From assembly GCA_001642005.1 (NCBI GenBank), contig LWCA01000211.1, positions 1 to 39,794 of the forward strand: a stretch of 39,794 nucleotides of DNA, written 5' to 3'. How positions within the stretch are numbered: the stretch's first letter is position 1; every line of letters starts with the position of its first letter. Below, one piece after another: positions 21,401-35,240 of the stretch. The position numbers and the translations under genes are program-made. Under the pieces are notes generated by a model. That model saw nothing but the letters and a program-made list of their open reading frames with translations, made no database searches and had not been told where the DNA came from. The DNA comes from Intoshia linei (Eukaryota; Orthonectida; Rhopaluridae).

Positions 21401-24400
21401 TTAAATTTTATGGTGGGATAAAAGTAGGATTTTTGAAATAATAATGTAGCTGTCATCTAGGCTTTAGGATAATCAAAATCTACTGTCTTTTCTCGATTAT
21501 AAGCAGACCCCTGAAATACAAATTTTCAGTGAAATTTGTAACTAAATAAAATTTGAATATAGGCAGTTTCTGCTTGTATTCGAAAGAAATAACTTAAAAG
21601 AACAAAAAATAGACAACATCAATTTATTTCTAAAAAATAACTTCCTTCATACAATAGAATGTCTAATTTATAAGTTTATACTAATTAGAAAAAACTTTTA
21701 GTGTATTTTTCAAGGTCTGCTTAAAAGTCTGCTTGTTTTTGATTATAAGCATTTTTCCTTCTAGTATCGAATATAAGAAGACTTCTTATAATCGAGAAAA
21801 GACAGTAGTAACTTTGAAATAAATATAAAAAATTCTTTTATAAAAATAAACAAAAGTTGATCAAAATTTTTCTATATTTTATTTGAATCTCACGAGCCAG
21901 GCATATAATTTTTGACCCAATCGGGAACCACTGTTTTAATATAAATAATGACATTATTTATAAAAAATTCCGTTAAGGAGGAATTATCCTGTATTAAACG
22001 AATAGTTTTAATTAAATAAAATACCCACGTACTAACAAATAATGACAAGTGGTAATAATATATATTATTCCCTAAAAATTTGGGTGTTTCATATTTCCAA
22101 AAATTACAGATTTTGCAAAACTTTAGTATACAAAATGATTAAATTGAAATCAGTATAATACAAAAATTTTGAAATTGACCCAATGGAAATAAGTTTATAA
22201 TGTAAAATTTCATGTGATATTCTATAATTTCTATTGAAATCAAAATTTAAATTTTTAATTAATCCGTGCATCTTTGTATGTATGAATCTTAATTGGTAAA
22301 AATATCATTATATCTATTAACTAACAGTAAATTATGAATTTAAATAAATCTTAAATACAATTTTTATTTTTAATATGGTTTTCTTTACCTTTAAATTTCA
22401 AAAAAAAATATTAAATAATAATGCAGTACACATTTTGTATGGGCATTTGCAAATCAGTTTTTTGCTTCAATTCTGGAAATACTTTTATTTATTCCTAGTT
22501 TTTGTTTTTACTATCCGCTATTATCAAAAGATTGGAAATATCTGCATTAGATTATATTGTATGTGAATCTATATGTAGCTGATGTAGGTTACTAATATTT
22601 AACAAAAAATACACATAATTTTTTTGGAATCAAAGTTTAAAAAGTATTTTTTTAATTGTAATTTTAAATGTATAAAATTATAAATTAAAAAATACATTTT
22701 AGATCCATGAGAGCTTCTCATGATGATAGTAAAATTAAAAAAAAAGTTGCCATTTTGGGATCTGGACACGTTTCGGATCCTCTTGTAGAATATTTAACTA
22801 GAGATAAATCAAATGGTATCACTGTTGGTATGTATTAAATGTTAAAATAATCAAATGTACATGTATCAATCTTCTATATAATACGTGTAATATCAGAAAG
22901 GTACTGTTCTAATGAGCGAACATGTAAAATTAATATTAATTTGACCGTCGCGGCGTCTATGTGGATTATAGAATATTATATATAATGGGCCATTGAGATA
23001 ACTACAATTTAGAGTTGTAGTACGAAGTACGGTCTGAACTAAAATTATGGGCCGGAAACGCGATTCAAACACGAACTTCATCTATAACCGTCATTCCATG
23101 AACAGTCTTTAGCGAAATTTAATCCAAACATAAACTTCTGATAGTGTCGAATTGTACTTCGAAGTTCCGAGTCGGAACTTCCGATCATGTTGCAGAATTT
23201 ATATTATTATATACATGTATGACTTGGGTCTGAAGATCTATATTCAAAAATGAATAGTATTTTTCAAAGTAGAAAAATTTCCAAAAGATACAAAATTCGA
23301 TACAAGAAAAATATAGATACCCTGATATGGATGAATGAAACCATATAATGAGATTATAAATTATATAATGTAATTTTAGTTGGAGATCAACTTGGTCAAC
23401 TTGAATATTTATCAGACAAATACGATAACACAACACCATTACAAGTAAATGCTTTGAAAGAAACTGATAAAATTGAACAAATTATTCGGGATCATGATTT
23501 AATTGTAAGGTATGTTTTGATTTTTTTTTTGTATCAATTTAAATAATATTCAATTTGATTATGTAAAATAATTATTATAGCATTTTACCATACCAAATGC
23601 ACCCTGTAATTGCAAAAATGTGCATTAAACATAGAAAAAACATGGCTACTGCATCGTATCTTTTACCAAAATTGAAAGAATTACATAATAGGTATTTATC
23701 GTGAATTGCAAAAAATATATTTTTGTTTTTACCATTCGGTGGAATCCTCTTATCACTGCCAGGTTTTATAGTGGATATATTTGGTGGGAATGGTTTTTTC
23801 CTTCTAGCTGGGTAAAGGACATTTTTATTGAAAAGCTTTGTATATTTCTCTATAATTATAATTTTTGTTTAACGATTTTTTTTAAGGTCCAGAGTAATTA
23901 TAATTATGGGGAAAATTTTCTTTGAAAACTTAGTCATTTATATTTTTATTTTTCTTTATTATATTGAACTATGTAATATATTAATATTAGTGCTGTGGAT
24001 TCAGGAATCATTGCATTAAATGAAATGGGTCTAGATCCTGGATTAGATCACATGGTGGCTATGGAAATAATAGATAAAATAAAATCTAATGATGGAATAG
24101 TAATATAATCATAATAATAACAGGAATTTCGTATACACCAAATCAAAATTGCACTTTTAAATTTTTCAAATTAACGTTAATTTTATTTAATATTAAACCT
24201 TTTTTCAATTTACGAGAGTAATGAACCTGGGTGGTTATAATTATATTAATAATAGCAGTTACTAAAATAAAATACATATATTTAGGTTGAATCATACATT
24301 TCATGGTGTGGAGGAATACCAAGTCCCCAACATTGTGATAATCCTTTAAATTATAAATTTAGGTATATTATTATTTAAATCCGTTATTTTGTTAATTAAA

Positions 24401-27042
24401 TTACATGTTTCCCATTTCATGTCAATTTTATTTTTACGGTTACTACATGTATGACTTTGTATTAAATTATAAAGGCTTGTATTTATAGTGTCAGTATTTA
24501 AATTAGAAAGGCAATGAAAAAAATTATTTTGTCAGCACTTTAAATAAAGTGTCAGTATATCCTTGACTATACAGTATATACTGACAAATATGTAATTGAA
24601 TACTGACAAAATAATTTTAATATTTATATTGACAATTTTTGTTGAAAATACTGAAAATTTTTAATTAAAATACTGACAAATAAAATATTTCCCAATTATA
24701 AATTTGGACTTTTTAATATTTTTTCAACCCATTCCTCTTATATATAACGATGCACATCCAATCTTAAAATTACCATTCAGAGTACTAATTTCAATAAATT
24801 AATGACTGCAACTTTTAAGTTGATATTCTGGGGATATTTTTGAAAAAATTTAAACATATCACATTTTAGAACGATAATTTTGATATTTTGATAATTTTGT
24901 TGATAACACAAAACCATGTAAAATATGAAGTCGTCCTGCACTGGACGATATCGCCAGATTGGGAAATATTGTATTAAATGTATATTATTATTAATTTATT
25001 AAAATTTATAGTTGGTCACCTAAAGCTGCATTAATTTCACTGTTAAATGGATCAAAATACATGCAGAATGACAAGGTATAAAATTTAAATATTGAAAAGT
25101 AGGACTACTATGTACCAGGTTTACCAATCTGATATTATTCTGATATATCAAATGAATAAGTATTTTTTAGATTGTTGAAATTGCCCCAGGAGATATTTTA
25201 AAACATTCAAAACCACTTGATTATTTATATTCATTGAGACTTCAAGGATATCCTAATAGAAATGCACTACCATACCTTACAGACTATGGAATAGAAACTG
25301 CAAAAACTATTTTACGAGGAACTATTCGTTATGATGTAATTTTTTTTAAATTCATGCTAGATTTGTTTACAATCAATTTATAATATTTTGATTTTCACGT
25401 GTCTGTCGTTATTTTCAATAAATATTAATTTAATTTTAGGGTTTCTCTCAGACTATGTTAAAATTACAAAATTTTGGTTTATTGTCAACAGAAAACGATT
25501 CATTATTATCTCAGACGTGCCCTTCATTAAAATGGGTAAGTTTAAACAATTCATATTTAATTTCATAAATATTAATCAAACTTTATATTAGTATCAATTT
25601 TTGTCGACATGTATGGGTATGACAAAAAATGCATCTTATCAAGACGTTATAAATTCTATTAATGCCAAATTCAGTGATAATATGGAAACTGTTAATATTT
25701 TCAAAAAGTAATTACAATTTTTTTATTATTTTCAATGTGTTTAGATTGGGTATCTTGAGCGAAAATTCGGTTTCAAAACAAGGAACACCACTTGACACTC
25801 TAGCTTTACATTTGGGAGATTTGTTAGCATACAGTAATTAATAAAATATAACAACATACTATTAAAATAATGATTTAAATCAATGTTTCTTATTATCAGG
25901 TCCGCGAATATTTTATACTAGTTAAGTATGAATCATGACGAGTTTAAAACAAAGATTTATATTTTTTATAATTGATTGAGCTATTCATTTTAATTTCTCT
26001 GGGTGGATACATATCACATTGTTGGCATTTATAAGATTATTATCGATCAAAACATTTTTTGTAAATAGTTAAAAAATTTTCATTTGTTAAATTTAACATT
26101 ATGCAGCATATTACTGAACCTTGATATAAAATTTTTAAGGGTTTGAAAATTTTTTGTTGAAATACAGGGTCAATGGATTTTAATGTTGAGTTAAATTTTA
26201 AGAACCACTAGTATACAATATTGTATTATTATTTTTTATTTTAATTTAAATGTAAAAATAGAAAAAAATGAAAATGATATGATCGTTATGCGAACTGAAG
26301 TTATAGGTAAATATAATGGCTACAAACAACTTACTACAGCGGACTTGATTGTTTATGGAACTGATAAAGTCTCTGCAATGTCTAAAACTGTTGGCATTCC
26401 TCTTGGTATTGGATGTCAAATGATTCTAAATAGTATATTTTAATAAATATTTATAGATTTATGACACGCGATGCGGTAGGAAATTTTTTTGAGTTACGCT
26501 TATAATTTTGAAAAAAAATTACCCGACCATTTATAGAAATTATAATACAGTTCTTCAAGACTACTGTACTGCCATACATTTTCAATTTCAATCTTAAAAA
26601 GGTGATGCTTAGTTAAAAACGCATTTACCATTTTGTTTATGAATATTTTTCAATTTTTGAATTTCAATTGAAAATGAAAACTAAGAATTATATAATTTTA
26701 TAACCATCACTATTATTCCTCAGAATTAAGTGGATTGATATAATTTTTGTATAAAAAAATAAATATTAAACATTTTAACTGATGGGCAACAATAAAATCT
26801 TACGCCGACATCAGGTTTTCATCGCTGATTGTAAGATATACATGTTAAAAATTGATTACCATTTCAAACGAAATACAATACTGTAAATTAATTTAAACAA
26901 CATTAATTATATGAATTTAGATGAAATCGATCTTAAAGGCATGATTGTTCCTCTTAAACCCAATATTTATAAAACAGTATTAAATAGACTTCACCAAGAA
27001 AACATTTCTTTCAATATTAAAACCGATAATATTGATAATTAA
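18469..27042 (+). CDS. AASS: AASS, bifunctional lysine-ketoglutarate reductase / saccharopine dehydrogenase, 17 exons
   Basis: Exons: 18469-19564, 19635-19698, 19739-19850, 19888-19947, 19989-20059, 22703-22827, 23380-23509, 23581-23691, 23991-24099, 24286-24362, 25012-25075, 25171-25335, 25440-25535, 25592-25707, 25745-25833, 26262-26432, 26921-27042. Total 925 residues, almost exactly the human length. AASS carries out the first two steps of mitochondrial lysine breakdown, via saccharopine. The N-terminus ([16 protein letters not shown]) looks like a mitochondrial presequence. The reductase half has [20 protein letters not shown] and a Rossmann loop [13 protein letters not shown] near 222. 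The dehydrogenase half has [13 protein letters not shown] near 487, [38 protein letters not shown] and [10 protein letters not shown]. The start is the first ATG in frame. Both domains look intact. The reductase half is mostly one 1.1 kb exon; the dehydrogenase half is finely split. Intron 5 (2.6 kb) is filled with transposons. Confidence 0.97.
20738..21118. mobile_element. family C hAT-type MITE, right end lost, in AASS intron 5
   Basis: CAGAGCCGTCTTAAGCCACTTTGTGGC at the left is the same terminus as the element at 27291. The interior also matches (TTATTTCATTGAGTATTAATAAAAG.., GGTTTCTAGTAACTT.. and GGCCCTGGGCTA). The expected right end CGGCTCTG is missing; similarity stops at about 21118 where family A sequence begins. 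Confidence 0.72.
21120..21933. mobile_element. family A hAT-type MITE carrying a nested TA-flanked MITE
   Basis: The right end ...aatcgggaaccactg stops at 21933 and is followed by TTTTAATA. Read in reverse complement it aligns with the element starting at 5527: the terminal 'ctcacg..ccaggcatataatttttgaccc' block, the 'gattatcctaaagcc' block and the repeat-like interior. A 323-bp element (21483-21805) interrupts it. The left limit is uncertain because it abuts the family C copy. Confidence 0.7.
21483..21805. mobile_element. Tc1/mariner- or pogo-type MITE, TA target duplication
   Basis: Terminal inverted repeats CTGTCTTTTCTCGATTATAAG (21483 on) and CTTATAATCGAGAAAAGACAG (ending 21805) are perfect mirror images over 21 bp. 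TA flanks both sides (21481-21482 and 21806-21807). The element is 323 bp with no transposase. The related sequence at about 5650-5665 (tttctagatgttgattatcc) shows the same site uninterrupted, with one TA, so the insertion is confirmed internally. Confidence 0.9.
23161..23181. repeat. perfect 21-bp palindrome in AASS intron 6
   Basis: GAAGTTCCGA and TCGGAACTTC flank a single G. It sits within an unusually GC-rich 22900-23200 patch of the intron (gaccgtcgcggcgtc, gggccggaaacgcg), which may be a further, unclassified mobile element. Confidence 0.6.
24490..24677. repeat. nested fold-back element in AASS intron 10
   Basis: GTCAG occurs at 24490, 24531 and 24551, and its mirror CTGAC at 24581, 24603 and 24673. 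The pairs nest: GTCAGTATTTAAATT with AATTAAAATACTGAC outside; AAAATTATTTTGTCAG with CTGACAAAATAATTTT in the middle (16 bp, perfect); and GTCAGTATAT with ATATACTGAC inside. Limits are set by the outermost arms. Confidence 0.75.
25881..26209. repeat. possible decayed hAT-type MITE in AASS intron 15
   Basis: caatgtttcttattatcaggtccgcg starts at 25881 and the intron contains ttaagaaccacta (26197-26209), a typical hAT right end (TAGTGGTTCTTAA). No target duplication was found; limits are tentative. Confidence 0.35.
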
Positions 27043-27048
27043 ATGTTT

Positions 27049-27054
27049 AATAAA
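27049..27054 (+). terminator. poly(A) signal AATAAA for AASS
   Basis: AATAAA lies 7 nt after the AASS stop codon. The distance is short, so a further signal downstream may be used instead. Confidence 0.35.
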
Positions 27055-27290
27055 TTATTATTTGTTGTTCATAAAATTGAATAGAATTAGAATCATAGTT
27101 ACACTACATTTAAATAATTGTAATTATTAATATAATATAATGGGGTACCAAATTATTTTTTTTCAGTTTAGAGGTACCAACTGTGAATTATGTTGGAAAC
27201 CGCTGATATAGATGTACATAATTAGATCGATAAATAGTAAAATTAATAAAAGTTTAATTAATATTTTTAACGGGTTAACTATCACCCAGT

Positions 27291-27643
27291 CAGAGCCGTC
27301 TTAAGCCACTTCGTGGCCCTGGGCTAAGCAAAGGTCCGGTGCCCTTTAAAATTTCGAACGAAGCAATAAAAAAAATCCCCTGTTTAGAAGACAGGGAATA
27401 CTGTTGGTTGGAGACTTAGAGTCTTATTTCATTGAGTATTAATAAAAGAATTAAAAGATATTATGTAGGTTTCTAGAACTTTTATTTCTTTTACAAAAAC
27501 CTACTTACATTAATTAATAAAAGTTTACTTTTTCATTTAAAAATATGCACCATGCAGTCACAACAAATAAATGTGAAGTATTTTTTAATAAATTTGGGGC
27601 CCTGGACTACAGTCCATATTGCCCATACCTTAAAACGGCTCTG
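27291..27643. mobile_element. family C hAT-type MITE, complete copy
   Basis: The ends are CAGAGCCGTCTTAAG and, reverse-complemented, CAGAGCCGTTTTAAG. The flanks are CACCCAGT (27283-27290) and AACCCAGT (27644-27651), a 7-of-8 target duplication. The element is 353 bp and non-coding. The copy at 20738 is a relative truncated on the right. Confidence 0.9.
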
Positions 27644-28003
27644 AACCCAGTAAATAAACATTTTAATTAAAAAGACCGTTAGCCATTCCAATCAAAATGT
27701 AACTTATGTTATCAACTTTTGTAAACTTTTTAGCTAAATTTCCTAGTCCAGTCATTTTCAATTGTTTTCACAATTCACTTTTAACGTAACGTACGAAAGA
27801 AAAGAGTTCTATAATTGTATAGTATTCGGTTTAATAAAATATACACGTATGTATTAATATAAAATTTTTAAAAATTGACAAACATTACGGAAAAATCCGT
27901 GGTTCGCCATTCTTAAATAATTTCATATTGGTGAAATTTGACAATTTTAAAAAGCCTAGATTTTAACCAGATGTCATTATTAATCTTAACATACCGTTTA
28001 ATA

Positions 28004-28620
28004 CAGTGATTATCAACCTATTCCAGTATATGACCAATAAGCACAGGTTTTACGAGCCCGTGCTGGTATTGGTACCAGCATTTCTGATTTTATTACCAAT
28101 ACAATAAAAAAATTAATTCACTTTTTGTAAAATACAGTAAAACATCACTTTACAAACTCCCGCATTAACGAACAAATTAAAATACATATAATTAAATAGA
28201 AAAATGCCCGAAAATTAATGTCATAAATAAAGTTAAATAAAATAGGTAATGTAAATTAGACTCTCGCTCAACAAACTTGGAATGAATTGGTTCGTTAATG
28301 TGAGTTATTATTTTATATTATTTCAGAGTTGTTAGATGTTGGGATTTTATCCAAAACCTAGACGACCGATAAATTATTATTTTAAAATCCCCTTTCTAAC
28401 GATTTTACATAAAACATTATAATCCAATTCCAAAATAAATCATACAATTTTAGCAACCCTTAAGCCTTAAGTTAAGGTTAAATCTTGTTCCCTACATTTT
28501 TTTGAAAATTTTACCAAACTCTACGAGAAAAAGCCCTTAATCCAAACACAAAATAAAAAACTAAAATTTTAGCAACCATGAAGTAAAAATATCTTTTTTC
28601 GAGTACTTAGTTCTAAACAT
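28004..28620. mobile_element. composite family A-like element with pogo-like fold-back
   Basis: CAGTGATTATCAACC at 28004 is a hAT-type left end. Sequence from about 28325 to 28600 matches the family A interior (ttgttagatgttgggattttatcc, ccaaactctacgagaaaaa, ccaaacacaaaataaaaa). Between them CAGTAAAACATCAC (28135) begins a segment with inverted arms (CATTAACGAACAAATT near 28163 and AATTGGTTCGTTAATG near 28285), reminiscent of pogo/Tigger termini. The right end is not defined. Confidence 0.45.
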
Positions 28621-29502
28621 TAAAAATTAGTGAGACTCAAAAGTGTCATTATATTCAAATTACACTTTACAAATTAGTCATTTATATACAGGGTGTTCAT
28701 TTTAAGACTATACTTTCAGTATATATTCATTAGGGTTTTTCGTTTCTGACAAAATTCCACCCCTATTTTGAAGAAGATACTTGAAAACCTATAAAAAAAA
28801 ATTTTATAAAAAATGACTATAAAAACATCTACACTTTTTGACTTTTAAGGTTTTTGCGCGCTTTTTCTCCTTTTTCTTAATTGGCGCAATTTTTTTTTTT
28901 AAAAAAGATCAATATCTAATAGTTTATGGTTATTAAAAATTTTAAAATTCATACAAACGCACATAAACTAATTATACACTAAGGCTTAGTAATAATATGC
29001 AATAATGCTCATTTTTTGTTTTGTTACATTTAATGCTTTTTATAATGAAATTTACTATTTATAAAAGTATATGTAAATTATAAAATGTAATACACGAATA
29101 AATATACATTATGTATTAATACCCATCTAATATAGAATCTATATTATAGATAACATTAACAAAGATTGTCCATTCCAGTATTTGAAGAAAACTTCATAAC
29201 AATAAAATAAAAATATTACCTGTTTTACAAAACTTTGTACATGCGCCACAGAATGCGCCACACATACTATTTTACTTATCTATAAACTTTTTTTTGTATA
29301 TTTTGACATTTTGATAAATTTATATAAAAATTTCAACAAACTGTTGAAAAATGGATACATCGTATCACATTGAATTTTAAAGTAATTTTTAATTAAAATA
29401 AATATTTAGCAATATATTAAATGATATTAATTTGATAAGTAACATACATGATAAACTAAAAAGAGTTTTATATGCATTGTTTACTTGTATTTTTGTGTAA
29501 AT
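28621..29502. other. intergenic gap before orphan membrane gene
   Basis: No gene was seen. TATACAGGGTGTTCATTTTAAG at about 28686 resembles the left terminus of a common DNA-transposon type, but no partner was found. The rest is AT-rich and presumably includes the promoter of the 29503 gene. Confidence 0.45.
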
Positions 29503-30273
29503 ATGAATTTGCTGCCATTATGCATACTCACAATCTCAAGTTTACTAGTATTGGGGCGAGATTTCCCATCATTAAAATTATGTAATTGTTGTCAACACGA
29601 GGACGAATTGATGGTGACATGTTCAAAAAACCAATTACCTAAAGCGATAGAATTGATGAGGATATATATTCCAAACTATTATTTATGTTTTCCGTCAAAA
29701 TTAGACACCAACTCTACAAACGTCGGAAAGGGTATAAACTCAATCTACGTCCTATTAGACATAAACAAAAATACATTTATCAAAGACAAAAAAAGTGATT
29801 ATTTTTGGTTTGAACGGGATTTATTGGGTTTAAAATTTCAACACGACAAAAATTACACAATCTATCTAAATACACAATTTATGAAACATGTTTACAAGAC
29901 ACCTATATTTAAGTGTAATGACATGGAAATTTGTGAGAACGATGAAAATAGCAACTGGGCCACTTATTGCAACAGTGGAGCGCAAGACTATGTACAAGAT
30001 ATGATTCAAAACATAGTTGACGATCGGTATTATAGTAGTCATTCGAATATCAATACAATTATGGCAACACTCTTAGATGTCCTAATAGGAATATTAATAG
30101 CCAGTATAAGTGTATTGTTGGGTTTAATGTATTTGATAAACTATTTTAAAACACAACTACCCACAAGGCCAATGTCAAGTAGTAATTTATCAAAAACTGA
30201 AAATTCTGTAGATTATACTGATGTTACAAAAGATTTATATGAAGATGAATCCACACAAGACATGTTGGTGTAA
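29503..30273 (+). CDS. orphan single-exon type I membrane protein
   Basis: I do not recognise the family. It has 256 residues from the first in-frame ATG (29503). The order is a signal peptide (MNLLPLCILTISSLLVLG), an ectodomain of about 165 residues with a CNCC pair and further cysteines (SKN-flanked TC, YLCFP, FKCNDMEICE, TYCNS) and N-glycosylation sites NST and NYT. One membrane helix follows at about 187-214 (LLDVLIGILIASISVLLGL), then a 40-residue cytoplasmic tail rich in Ser, Thr and acidic residues. A small cell-surface receptor or adhesion protein is one possibility, but no conserved domain signature is visible. An AATAAA lies at 30278, and the ATP synthase beta gene starts 172 bp after the stop on the same strand. 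Confidence 0.75.
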   Translation: MNLLPLCILTISSLLVLGRDFPSLKLCNCCQHEDELMVTCSKNQLPKAIELMRIYIPNYYLCFPSKLDTNSTNVGKGINSIYVLLDINKNTFIKDKKSDYFWFERDLLGLKFQHDKNYTIYLNTQFMKHVYKTPIFKCNDMEICENDENSNWATYCNSGAQDYVQDMIQNIVDDRYYSSHSNINTIMATLLDVLIGILIASISVLLGLMYLINYFKTQLPTRPMSSSNLSKTENSVDYTDVTKDLYEDESTQDMLV

Positions 30274-30277
30274 TTTC

Positions 30278-30283
30278 AATAAA
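30278..30283 (+). terminator. poly(A) signal AATAAA for orphan membrane gene
   Basis: AATAAA lies 4 nt after the stop codon and is followed by a T-rich stretch. Its closeness implies a very short 3' UTR if used. Confidence 0.4.
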
Positions 30284-30445
30284 CTTTTTCTGTAAACTAA
30301 ATTCAATACAACTTTAAAATTTGTTAACACGTGGGGCTATTTGGTTACATCAATAAAGGTTGCATTGATTAGGTAACAAATATTATAACAATCAATATAC
30401 GACCTTCCACAAATTTCGATTAATATTGATAAAATTTAAATTAAA

Positions 30446-33312
<2,867 letters not shown>

Positions 33313-33315
33313 ATC

Positions 33316-33321
33316 AATAAA
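33316..33321 (+). terminator. poly(A) signal AATAAA for ATP5F1B
   Basis: AATAAA lies 4 nt after the stop. The converging BNIP3-like gene stops at 33441, so the 3' ends of the two transcripts are very close. Confidence 0.45.
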
Positions 33322-33440
33322 ATTTGCAATAATTCAATGTTTATTTATAAAACTTGATATTTAATATATTTGGGACTTTTTTACATAAAAAGAGCAACCT
33401 AGAAATAATCTATATAATTTGTTTTATTATTAAAAAATGG

Positions 33441-33900
33441 TTACATTGTGGCACCCAAAGCAAATGTGAGAAAATGAGTCGAAACAGATAATAAAACTTG
33501 ATGTGAAAAAAAGTTTTTTATGCTAGTCCAATAATTTAGTATATTTTGATAGTAATTATGAGTATGAATTTCTTTTTTATTGGTAATGTTTACGTTCATC
33601 TTTATGGCGTTCAAATTTGTTTCGTTGTTTAATTTACTGCACAATTGTTCAATATTTCTTTTTTGAGCATCAGAAACTTTTTGAGCTAATTCAGGAGGTG
33701 TGCACATTGTTGGAGGGCTAAAAATGGGTCAGTTTATTTTAATTTTTGAAATACCTTTCAAATCCATCCTTGTGTACTATTGTTATGGACTGGTCGTAGT
33801 ATTTTATGCAAACAGGCGTAGCTTCGTTGCCACTTTTATTTATATTTACCCAATCTAGTTTTGATTATTTTATAAATTTAATAATACCGCTTGAATCCAT
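33441..33900 (-). CDS. BNIP3: BNIP3/NIX-like tail-anchored mitophagy receptor, 3 exons
   Basis: Exons in reading order are 33900-33888, 33854-33755 and 33717-33441, with introns of 33 and 37 nt, giving 129 residues. The start is the ATG in a 13-nt first exon; splicing is supported by GT-AG ends and by an unbroken frame. N-terminal MDSSDWVNI has a WxxI LC3-interacting motif with acidic and serine residues before it, as in BNIP3 (SWVEL). A PPTMCTPPELAQK segment follows, and the protein ends in a membrane helix (about 112-128) with LSVSTHFLTFALG, comparable to the SHLLAIGLG dimerising helix of BNIP3 with its His and last Gly kept. In animals these proteins sit in the outer mitochondrial membrane and tether mitochondria to autophagosomes. 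The gene is convincing; the family call is moderate because similarity is limited to the two ends. Vertebrate BNIP3 is about 194 residues. Confidence 0.6.
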
Positions 33901-35240
33901 TGCAATTATTGAGAATATGAAAAATTGATTTTATTATAGTCTAGATTTTGTTAATCTAGCTGGAATTAATTAATAACTTGGATACACCATGGAATGTGAC
34001 ACTGCGTTTTAATTTGGGATGTATCAGTTGTATTTTAAATGTTTATTTCCCACTGTAACCTATTTATGTAACTTTCTATGCAACGTGTAGCTTCTTTGGA
34101 ACGGGACGTACGAATATTGTATTATGTCTCTGTAAATATAAACAAACGATAAGTTTTAGTTTTCAAAATTTAATGTGCGTATGGCAATATGTGCAGCCGC
34201 CAATTTTATATATCTACATTTAGATTGTAGTTACTGGTATTGTGCAGCATATGAAACTTACATTCTTAAAATTTAAGTTTTAGTAAGGTAAATAAATTAT
34301 TTTTGTCAATAGTTATGTGAAGATACTGCATTTTAAAATTTATTGGCGGATACATGTGAATATATAAGTATTGTTAGTAATGAACTACAAGTATTATGAC
34401 TGGATTAAATCTAAATGTTATCAGAGTTTTAGGTTGATATTAATATATTTTATAAATCTGATTATAATAGAAAATTGACATGCTCAAACAACATTAATGT
34501 ATACTTTCACACATAAATATAATTTTTTCGTATAGAACATTGACCTGCGTTGAACGACATTTGATTATATATGATGCTTGCCTGTTTATTGTAAATCATA
34601 TTTTAATTGATCAATGCACCAAACTGTACTGTTGCATTATCTTTTATACACTAATTTATGTTAATCTGGAAGTATAATACATTATTATATATAATAATTG
34701 TTTAGTATGTAATTTTACATTATTTGTGTTGTAATTAATACTTACAATGGTGTCATGTTGGTCCTACATGTATGACATACATTGTATGAGTAATACACAT
34801 TGTGTATCAGTCTTAATTTTGGACTATTTTATTTATATTTAAAAAATTTTATGATGGGAAAATTGAAATTTATCAACCGGTTGGTTTGGTAACAGTAAAC
34901 TTTATAAAATCCTAGATTTGGACATTGAATGAAATACTAATAGTTTACACTTATCAACTTTATTAAGGGTTGGTAGAACTACATTTTTGTTTTAAATATT
35001 GCTAATTAGATTTTTCTTTTAAAGTTGATTTTATCCTAAAAGCTTAGTAAAGATAAATTTTTTTATGGTTCATAGGATTGGATTTTTAAGTAAAAATTAG
35101 AATGAAATACCGTATTATGTTAATTATATCATTAAATATTACAGTTTATTCGTGGTTAGGATACTTTTAAAAGTGTTTTACCCACATTAATATAATAAGC
35201 TGGGTAAAATCATATTTTATTTACATTTATTACAGTTTAA
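33901..35240. other. intergenic region, no gene recognised
   Basis: About 1.3 kb upstream of the BNIP3-like start. I see no exon structure on either strand. 34980-35100 has faint similarity to the family A interior (ttgattttatcctaaaagc, attggatttttaag). Confidence 0.5.

Noticed and set aside
28686-28710. TATACAGGGTGTTCATTTTAAG as the start of a further DNA transposon
   Set aside because: It is a plausible terminus, but no inverted partner or target duplication could be found, so only a note is kept.
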